This document shows positions 5,507 to 10,473 of a stretch of 10,473 nt of DNA, piece by piece. The translations under genes and the position numbers were made by a program. The DNA lies in contig DHIM01000059.1 of NCBI GenBank assembly GCA_002403785.1, positions 1-10,473 on the forward strand, in the 5' to 3' direction. This DNA comes from Clostridium sp. UBA4746. GTDB lineage: Bacteria > Bacillota > Clostridia > Clostridiales > Clostridiaceae. Position 1 is the first letter of the stretch. Every line of letters starts with the position of its first letter. Under the pieces are notes generated by a model, which did not search any database, had not been told where the DNA came from, and was given only the letters and a program-made list of their open reading frames with translations.

Positions 5507-5536
5507 TTGTTATACTGATAACTCTGCTTCCATAAT
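5507..5536 (+). promoter_or_regulatory. Candidate promoter for the L,D-transpeptidase gene
   Basis: Two overlapping options exist: TTGTTA (5507-5512) with CATAAT (5531-5536) at 18-base spacing, or an extended -10 TGTTATACT (5508-5516) without a good -35. Either would start transcription after the hairpin at 5474-5501 and before the gene at 5630. Confidence 0.3.
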
Positions 5537-5613
5537 AGCTAAATTTAAAAGTTAGGTAGTAGCAATTTGATTTTAAGAGAATATACTGTTAAGGAACATA
5601 TCCATACTTCTAA

Positions 5614-5621
5614 AAAAGGGG
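5614..5621 (+). promoter_or_regulatory. Ribosome binding site deciding the L,D-transpeptidase start
   Basis: AAAAGGGG-type sequence eight bases before the ATG at 5630. The longer open frame from TTG at 5567 has no such site and would place a charged extension before the signal peptide. Confidence 0.55.
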
Positions 5622-5629
5622 TATTTAGC

Positions 5630-6562
5630 ATGAATAAAAGGTATTTACCATGTATTCTCTTTATATTTATGATTATTTTTAGTGGCTGTACTTTAGCAAA
5701 TAAAAATAAGGAATCTGCGAAGTTGCCTGTTACAGACGCAAAAGCATATCAAAATAATGGAACAGTTTCTGAAAATAATAAACCAAAAGAAAATGTACAA
5801 AATAACAGCAATAAAATTACTCAAAATAAAAGTATTAAACCTGGTGATTCAAAAAAACAACTTCCAATTGTTCAAACAACCTTTAAGCAGGGAGATAGGG
5901 GCAAGAAAGTAAAGGAAATACAGCAAAAACTTAATAAGTTTGGTTACAAACTATATGCAGATGGCGATTTTGGCTTTGCAACCTATTATGCTATTATAAA
6001 CTTTCAAATGAGAAATAAGATACTCAAAGATGGTATAGCTGGTGAATTAACACTGAAAAAACTTAGTATGGTGCCGACTCCAGAGACAATGTATAAACCA
6101 CCAGTGATGCAAAAATCAATACCTAAACCTGTAGTCTTAAACAACTCGTTAGAAGGATTTATAAACAGTAAAAATTTTTCTAGCTCAACTAGTTATTTTA
6201 TATGGATTGATTTATCTCATCAAAGGGTAAATATATTTAATGGATCTAGCAAGAAATGGAATCTTGTTAAATCCATGATTTGTTCTTCTGGAAAAGCAAG
6301 AACTCCCACAGTTAAAGGTAATTTTACTGTGGGAAGTAAAGGTAGCTATTTTATTTCAGCTGGAGGAGCTAGATGTCAATACTTTACTCAAATAAGCGGC
6401 AACTATCTATTTCACAGTGTCCTATATAACAGAAAGGGAAATTATATTATAGATAACACTCTTGGAGTTGCTGCATCTCACGGATGTGTAAGGTTGGCTT
6501 TAACTAATGCTAAGTTTATATATGATAATATTCCAGCTAAAACTTTTATTTGGAGCCACTGA
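5630..6562 (+). CDS. Lipoprotein L,D-transpeptidase with peptidoglycan-binding domain
   Basis: Extracytoplasmic cell-wall enzyme expected to form 3-3 cross-links or attach groups to meso-diaminopimelate in peptidoglycan. The ATG at 5630 gives a lipoprotein signal peptide: basic MNKR, a hydrophobic stretch 5-17 and a lipobox FSGC with Cys20 as the lipidated residue. A low-complexity Asn/Lys-rich linker (21-80) follows, typical of a tether across the wall. Residues 86-146 form a PG_binding_1 domain (FKQGDRGKKVKEIQQKL, YADGDFG, AIINFQ). Residues 189-308 form the YkuD catalytic domain, with His262 and the signature SHGCVRL (283-289), in which Cys286 is the nucleophile. All residues needed for catalysis appear present. 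Total length is 310 residues. It looks like a single-gene unit between hairpins at 5474-5501 and 6628-6653. It shares no obvious pathway with its neighbours. Confidence 0.9.
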   Translation: MNKRYLPCILFIFMIIFSGCTLANKNKESAKLPVTDAKAYQNNGTVSENNKPKENVQNNSNKITQNKSIKPGDSKKQLPIVQTTFKQGDRGKKVKEIQQKLNKFGYKLYADGDFGFATYYAIINFQMRNKILKDGIAGELTLKKLSMVPTPETMYKPPVMQKSIPKPVVLNNSLEGFINSKNFSSSTSYFIWIDLSHQRVNIFNGSSKKWNLVKSMICSSGKARTPTVKGNFTVGSKGSYFISAGGARCQYFTQISGNYLFHSVLYNRKGNYIIDNTLGVAASHGCVRLALTNAKFIYDNIPAKTFIWSH

Positions 6563-6627
6563 AAAAAGTATTCCAGGGTATCCCACAAGCAATATTTAAT
6601 TTTTAATGATATAAAATGTTTATTTTA

Positions 6628-6653
6628 AAACGGAGGTCCTTGGACGTCCGTTT
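6628..6653. terminator. Hairpin after the L,D-transpeptidase gene, possibly bidirectional
   Basis: AAACGGA (6628-6634) pairs with TCCGTTT (6647-6653); after a G-G mismatch, GTC/GAC pairs inside. T-rich sequence follows on the plus strand (TTTATCATT). On the minus strand the sequence continues TTTTAAAATA, so it could also end the ferredoxin-remnant transcript. Confidence 0.6.
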
Positions 6654-6657
6654 ATCA

Positions 6658-6760
6658 TTACTTTGTGAGACTATATTTTATTACTGATTTTGGACACACA
6701 TCAACACATTCACTACAGCTTATACATTTATTTTTATCAGTCTTTAAATGGAGGGAGGGA
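6658..6760 (-). pseudogene. C-terminal remnant of a 4Fe-4S ferredoxin-type protein
   Basis: Reading the minus strand, the final 30 or so codons encode KCISCSECVDVCPKSVIKY and then a stop. This is a complete CxxCxxCxxxCP motif for one 4Fe-4S cluster. The frame stays open upstream to a GTG at 6897, but that part is hydrophobic low-complexity sequence with no resemblance to a ferredoxin fold. It has no ribosome binding site and overlaps the promoter of the ABC operon. Two-cluster ferredoxins need a second motif, which is absent. It is best read as the tail of a decayed ferredoxin or ferredoxin-domain protein such as an EFR1- or nitroreductase-type fusion; the parent family cannot be determined. 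Confidence 0.6.
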
Positions 6761-6890
6761 TAGTTAAAAATGAGAGATAGTAGAGAGTTATTGGAAATAA
6801 CAGAAAGGAAATTAAGACTAACATAGAACTTGTATATCAATTGTATATATATTATATTATAAAACTCCATCTGAAAAAGGGCATCTTTTA

Positions 6891-6919
6891 TTTCCACTGT
6901 TATCCATTTATGTTACAAT
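6891..6919 (+). promoter_or_regulatory. Promoter of the ABC exporter operon
   Basis: TTTCCA (6891-6896), 17-base spacer, extended -10 TGTTACAAT with TACAAT at 6914-6919. The same elements are preserved in the duplicated relic at 3827-3855, which adds support beyond the motif match. Predicted start of transcription is near 6926. Confidence 0.55.
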
Positions 6920-6926
6920 TACATTA

Positions 6927-6940
6927 ACCTGTAAGCAGGT
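6927..6940. promoter_or_regulatory. Candidate operator at the start of the ABC operon transcript
   Basis: ACCTG and CAGGT are exact inverted repeats around TAAG. The site lies directly at the predicted transcription start, where a bound repressor would block the promoter. No regulator gene is present in the window. Confidence 0.35.
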
Positions 6941-6967
6941 ATAAATCACATTTGAGAGGAAGATACG

Positions 6968-7753
6968 ATGGAAAATTTAGAAAGTATAATATCGATTAAG
7001 AATTTACAAATGAGCTATGGCAGTAAGCAAGTGCTTAATGGAATAAATTTGGAGATTCCTCGCGGACAGATAATAGGATATATAGGAACAAATGGCGCTG
7101 GTAAAAGTACTACTATAAAAATAATGCTTGGAATATTAGAAGGATATACAGGGAAAGTAGAAATACTAGGACAAGATATAAGTAATGGAAGTGTAGAGTA
7201 TAAAAAGAAAATAGGGTATGTTCCAGAACTTGCAGATATATATGAAAACTTAACTGCTTATGAGTATATAATCTTTTTAGGAGAAATATATGGATTAGAA
7301 GAGAAAAAACTTATTGAGAGAGCAAAGAAGCTCATGGGGTTATTTGGTATGGAGGGCGTAATAAATTCTAGAATATCCTCATATTCAAAAGGTATGAAGC
7401 AAAAGTTACTTATAATATGTAGTTTAATTCATAATCCAGATATATTGTTTTTAGATGAGCCCTTAAGTGGACTAGATGCTAATAGTGTAATGGTGTTTAA
7501 AGAAGTTATGAGGACCCTTGCTACGAGAGGAAAAACAATATTTTATTCCTCGCATATAATGGATGTCGTTGAGAAGGTAAGTGATAGAATATTGCTTTTA
7601 AATGATGGAAAGGTAGTTGCCGATGGGAGTTTTGAGGAGCTTAATAATAATAAAAAGGAAGGAACTCTTGAAGAAATATTCAATCAACTAACAGGCTTTA
7701 ATGAGCATGCGGAGATTGCTAAAGAATTTGTTTCTTTGGTTGAAGGGGTATAA
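6968..7753 (+). CDS. ABC transporter ATP-binding protein (CcmA/drug-exporter type)
   Basis: Cytoplasmic ATPase that powers the membrane protein encoded directly downstream. The ATG at 6968 has a GAGAGGAAG ribosome binding site. Motifs in order: Walker A GTNGAGKST (residues 40-48), a signature of the relaxed form YSKGMKQKL (139-147), Walker B ILFLDEP (159-165), D-loop SGLD (167-170) and H-switch His196 in SSH. The relaxed signature and the PELADIYENLT stretch (86-96) are typical of CcmA-like ATPases that pair with ABC-2-type permeases. Such pairs export peptides, antibiotics or lipids, or serve in self-resistance. The length of 261 residues is normal. The stop lies two bases before the permease start, so the two are translationally linked. 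Transported substrate is unknown. A broken relative of this gene lies at 3897-4073. Confidence 0.92.
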   Translation: MENLESIISIKNLQMSYGSKQVLNGINLEIPRGQIIGYIGTNGAGKSTTIKIMLGILEGYTGKVEILGQDISNGSVEYKKKIGYVPELADIYENLTAYEYIIFLGEIYGLEEKKLIERAKKLMGLFGMEGVINSRISSYSKGMKQKLLIICSLIHNPDILFLDEPLSGLDANSVMVFKEVMRTLATRGKTIFYSSHIMDVVEKVSDRILLLNDGKVVADGSFEELNNNKKEGTLEEIFNQLTGFNEHAEIAKEFVSLVEGV

Positions 7754-7755
7754 TC

Positions 7756-9417
7756 ATGAAGAATTTTTATGTATTAAAGATATTAGACAAATTTGAATTA
7801 TTATATAATAAATTGGGCGTTAACTATAAGACTATGAGAATGATCCTGCAGATAAAACTAACCATGGATGGTCGTAGAGTAAGTACTGTCATGAAAAATA
7901 ATATCAAGACAGATGAGAGTGAGGACAAGAATAATTACTTATCCTTATTAAAAATCAATGTATTTATGAGCATTTTTATTGGATTAATAATGATGGGGAA
8001 TATGACATCTATGATAGCTACAAATATTGTAATAGGTATAAATCTATTTATGATGGTATCACTTATGATATCTGACTTTTCTGCAGTTTTACTAGATGTA
8101 GGTGAGAAAAATATATTATTACCTAAGCCTATTAATACTAAGACATTTAATGCAGCGAAAACTACTCATATATGTATTTATTTAATGGGTATATCACTGT
8201 CATTAAATCTAATTCCACTAGTTATTGGTACAATAAACTATGGAGTCTTATTTTTTGTGATATTTAGTATAGAAAATATATTTGCAGTATTATTAGTTAT
8301 AGCTTTAACATCTTTATTATATACTTTAGTTTTAAAATTCTTTGATGGAGAAAAACTAAAGGATATAATCAACTATTTTCAAATATTATTAGCCTTTGTA
8401 TTTGCATTCGGATATCAACTAGTTCTTAGAGTTTTTAATACTACTAGTATGAATAGTGAATATGTGCCTAAATTTTGGCATGCGCTACTCCCATCCATGT
8501 GGTTTGCAGCACCATTTGGAATATACATCGATGGGAATAAACAGCCTTTTCTAATATTTTTATGTTTACTTGCAATAGTAGGACCGATTTTGTTAATAAC
8601 GCTTTATATTAAAAGCGTAGTACCTTATTTTGAAAAGAACCTGCAAAAATTAAATGAAAATGGAGGAACAGTAAGTAAGGGTAGTGAAAAAAGAAAAGAA
8701 TTTATAGCAGGACTTGTTTGTAAGGACAAGATTGAAAAGAGTATGTTTAAATTTACTCAAAATATGATAGCTACAGAAAGAAATTTGAAGCTTAAAGTGT
8801 ATCCGACTCTTGCAATGGCTGTATTTATGCCAGTTCTATTTATGTTTATGGATAGAGAGGGTAAATCATTTATGGATAATATTCGAACAGGGTTTGGTGG
8901 GAAAATTCATTTATTAATGTATATAAGTATATTCCTACTATGCTTTTGTACAGCTTTTATAAATAATAGCGATAGTTATAAGGGAGCATTTATATACAAG
9001 GTATTACCGATAGAAAATCCAGGGGTGATATTAAAAGGGGCAGTAAAAGGAACTTTATTTAAGCTAATAATACCACTTTATATATTAGAGGCTTTAGTGT
9101 TTTTAATATTAAAAGGGCCATCGATAATTATAGACTTAATAGTAATGTTTTTAGTTCTTTTAATATTATCATTAGTGTATTTTAAAGTATCAAATAAGGC
9201 AATGCCCTTTAGCGTAAAGTTTGCTACAGCAGATAGTGGTAAACTTATAAGACCATCACTAATTACAATAGTGATACTTGGCGTATTTGCTGGAATTCAT
9301 ATAGTTGTTAGAAATAATATTATATTTGTTGGGATTTATGCATTAGTGCTTTTAGTAGTTAATATAATTCTTTGGAAAACTAGCTTTAATATAAGCTGGA
9401 AGGATATAGAAATGTAG
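7756..9417 (+). CDS. ABC transporter permease (large ABC-2-like exporter subunit)
   Basis: Integral membrane partner of the preceding ATPase. The ATG follows an AAGGGGT ribosome binding site located inside the end of the upstream gene. About 12 hydrophobic segments can be read, near residues 66-84, 87-108, 138-158, 162-190, 207-226, 265-286, 351-366, 386-402, 435-452, 456-476, 501-518 and 521-540. They are arranged as two groups of six around a polar cytoplasmic region (287-345, rich in Lys and Glu). This is consistent with a full permease in one chain rather than two half-size subunits. The N-terminal 60 residues are charged and cytoplasmic. Firmicute proteins of this size next to CcmA-like ATPases are usually annotated only as ABC transporter permease or putative ABC exporter. 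I recognise no substrate-specific motif. Confidence 0.85.
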   Translation: MKNFYVLKILDKFELLYNKLGVNYKTMRMILQIKLTMDGRRVSTVMKNNIKTDESEDKNNYLSLLKINVFMSIFIGLIMMGNMTSMIATNIVIGINLFMMVSLMISDFSAVLLDVGEKNILLPKPINTKTFNAAKTTHICIYLMGISLSLNLIPLVIGTINYGVLFFVIFSIENIFAVLLVIALTSLLYTLVLKFFDGEKLKDIINYFQILLAFVFAFGYQLVLRVFNTTSMNSEYVPKFWHALLPSMWFAAPFGIYIDGNKQPFLIFLCLLAIVGPILLITLYIKSVVPYFEKNLQKLNENGGTVSKGSEKRKEFIAGLVCKDKIEKSMFKFTQNMIATERNLKLKVYPTLAMAVFMPVLFMFMDREGKSFMDNIRTGFGGKIHLLMYISIFLLCFCTAFINNSDSYKGAFIYKVLPIENPGVILKGAVKGTLFKLIIPLYILEALVFLILKGPSIIIDLIVMFLVLLILSLVYFKVSNKAMPFSVKFATADSGKLIRPSLITIVILGVFAGIHIVVRNNIIFVGIYALVLLVVNIILWKTSFNISWKDIEM

Positions 9418-9458
9418 AGGGTTTATTTGTATGGTATAAATGAAAGGGGAAATTATAA

Positions 9459-10473
9459 ATGGCAGATCAAAGACTTAACAAACTCGCAAAGCTACTTGTG
9501 AATTATTCTACCAAGATTAAAAAGGGTGATTTTGTATTTGTATCTTGTGATGAGGTCGCAACACCTTGGATGGTAGAGGTGGTAAAGGAAGTCGTGAAGG
9601 CAGGAGCATATGTAGAAACTTTACTTTCTTCACAGGAGGTATCAGAAATAAAACTTAAATACAGCAGTGAAGAGCAGCTTCTTCAAGAGGATACTATTTT
9701 TAAAACTATGCTAGAAAAGGCAGATGTGTGGATTTCTGCTTGGGCAAGTAGAAACACAAAGGCATTTTCAAGAATTAATGCAGAGAAAATTAAAATGTCT
9801 TCCAAAGGTTCAACAGGTTGGAGAAAAATATATTCTGAGAAGATGGGCAATGGTTCCTTAAGGTGGTGTGGTACACAATTTCCTACCGATTCAGATGCAC
9901 AGGAAGCTTCAATGAGCTTTAGTGATTATGAAGAGTTTGTCTATGGGGCGGGTCTACTTGAGTCTAAAGATCCTGTAGCAGAATGGAAAAGGATAAGTGC
10001 AGAGCAAGAAAGATGGGTTAGGTTCCTTGATACTAAAAAAGAGTTACAGTTTATTTCAGAGGGAACGGATATTAAAGTAAACATAGAAGGAAGAAAGTGG
10101 ATAAACTGCGATGGACAGGTAAACTTCCCAGACGGGGAGGTGTTTACCTCTCCGGTTGAAGATGGTGTGGATGGAGTAATTACATTTAGTTTCCCAGGAA
10201 TATATATGGGCAAAGAAATTGAAGGAATAGTACTCGAGGTTGAAAAAGGAAAGGTGGTTAATGCGGCAGCCACGAAAGGTGAAGACCTACTTAAAGCTCT
10301 TCTTAAAATTGATGAAGGAGCTTGTAGGTTTGGTGAGGTAGCTATAGGCACTAACTATGGAATTAAGGATTTTACAAGAAATATGCTTTTTGATGAAAAG
10401 ATTGGTGGTACGGTGCATATGGCTATCGGTGATTCAATGCCTGAAGCGGGGGGGTTGAACAGATCTATTATTT
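9459..10473 (+). CDS. M29-family metalloaminopeptidase, 3'-truncated by window edge
   Basis: Cytoplasmic dinuclear-metal aminopeptidase of the AmpS/PepS/AmpT (thermophilic aminopeptidase) family, which removes N-terminal residues from peptides. The ATG at 9459 follows AAAGGGGA (9443-9450). The frame is open to the edge, giving the first 338 residues. The family core is recognisable: NFPDGEVFTSPVEDGVDG (223-239) with metal ligand Glu227, RFGEVAIGTNYGI (290-302) with Glu293, and GGTVHMAIGDS (316-326) with His320. These are followed by PEAGGLNRS (328-336). The remaining ligands, in the H-W-D motif that usually comes next, lie beyond the window. At residue 327 a Met stands where I recall many members having a Tyr (as in SYPE), an active-site position; this may be subfamily variation. 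The gap to the permease stop is only 41 bases with no terminator, so co-transcription with the ABC exporter is likely. Confidence 0.9.
   Translation, partial: MADQRLNKLAKLLVNYSTKIKKGDFVFVSCDEVATPWMVEVVKEVVKAGAYVETLLSSQEVSEIKLKYSSEEQLLQEDTIFKTMLEKADVWISAWASRNTKAFSRINAEKIKMSSKGSTGWRKIYSEKMGNGSLRWCGTQFPTDSDAQEASMSFSDYEEFVYGAGLLESKDPVAEWKRISAEQERWVRFLDTKKELQFISEGTDIKVNIEGRKWINCDGQVNFPDGEVFTSPVEDGVDGVITFSFPGIYMGKEIEGIVLEVEKGKVVNAAATKGEDLLKALLKIDEGACRFGEVAIGTNYGIKDFTRNMLFDEKIGGTVHMAIGDSMPEAGGLNRSII

Larger units (their letters stand above)
6880..7654 (+). repeat. Direct repeat, right (intact) copy matching 3815-4041
   Basis: This interval contains the promoter region and the ABC ATPase coding parts that reappear, interrupted by deletions, at 3815-4041. 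Matching blocks are 6895-6927, 7066-7138 and 7579-7654. The hairpin at 6927-6940 is not conserved in the left copy. Confidence 0.75.

Noticed and set aside
5567..5629. TTG start of the L,D-transpeptidase at 5567
   Set aside because: It would bury the lipoprotein signal peptide behind 21 charged residues; ATG at 5630 has a ribosome binding site and yields a proper lipobox.
9941..10351. Minus-strand frame of 136 codons
   Set aside because: It is a shadow of the M29 aminopeptidase. The composition is Ser/Pro-rich, as expected for an antisense frame, and it has no start signals.
10446..10455. Run of seven G residues near the right edge as a possible frameshift error
   Set aside because: The reading frame on both sides encodes the conserved M29 stretch PEAGGLNRS, so the run is consistent with correct sequence.

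Overview
The window is AT-rich, with clostridial-looking promoters, GGAGG-type ribosome binding sites and Firmicute gene families. It most likely comes from the chromosome of a Clostridium-like low-GC Gram-positive anaerobe. This is inferred from composition and gene content; no taxonomic marker gene is present. Every convincing complete gene lies on the plus strand, separated by several strong hairpin terminators, so the layout is a row of short transcription units.

Left part (1-1910): the 3' portion of a CbiO/NikO-type ECF transporter ATPase with a histidine-rich tail runs in from outside the window. It is followed by a well-formed promoter, a palindrome at the predicted transcription start and a long terminator-like hairpin. 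Next comes a gene for the nickel/cobalt-binding membrane component (CbiM/NikM with a PDGLE-like C-terminus). That protein appears to lack the first two membrane helices usual in its family, yet keeps the metal-binding Met-His N-terminus.

Middle part (1910-6660): a 540-base gene-free stretch contains an orphan terminator and possibly a small RNA. An octopine/nopaline-dehydrogenase-family oxidoreductase follows, then three tandem hairpins. After these lies a degraded, internally deleted copy of an ABC transporter ATPase gene whose intact relative sits 3 kb downstream. Then come a LysE-family exporter, a HAD-IIIA phosphatase with a zinc-binding Cys/His cluster, and a lipoprotein L,D-transpeptidase with a peptidoglycan-binding domain.

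Right part (6560-10473): a bidirectional-looking hairpin and a minus-strand ferredoxin remnant precede an intact ABC exporter (ATPase plus 12-helix permease). It is closely followed by an M29-family metalloaminopeptidase cut off by the window edge. The last three genes are tightly spaced and probably form one operon.

The clearest functional link is metal (Ni/Co) uptake at the left. The opine-dehydrogenase-like enzyme and the LysE exporter could make and export an opine-type small molecule, but nothing in the window proves this. I do not see a defence system, prophage, CRISPR array or insertion sequence. The most informative unusual features are the shortened CbiM, the promoter/palindrome/terminator leader before it, and the relic ABC gene that makes a pair of direct repeats flanking lysE-HAD-L,D-transpeptidase.
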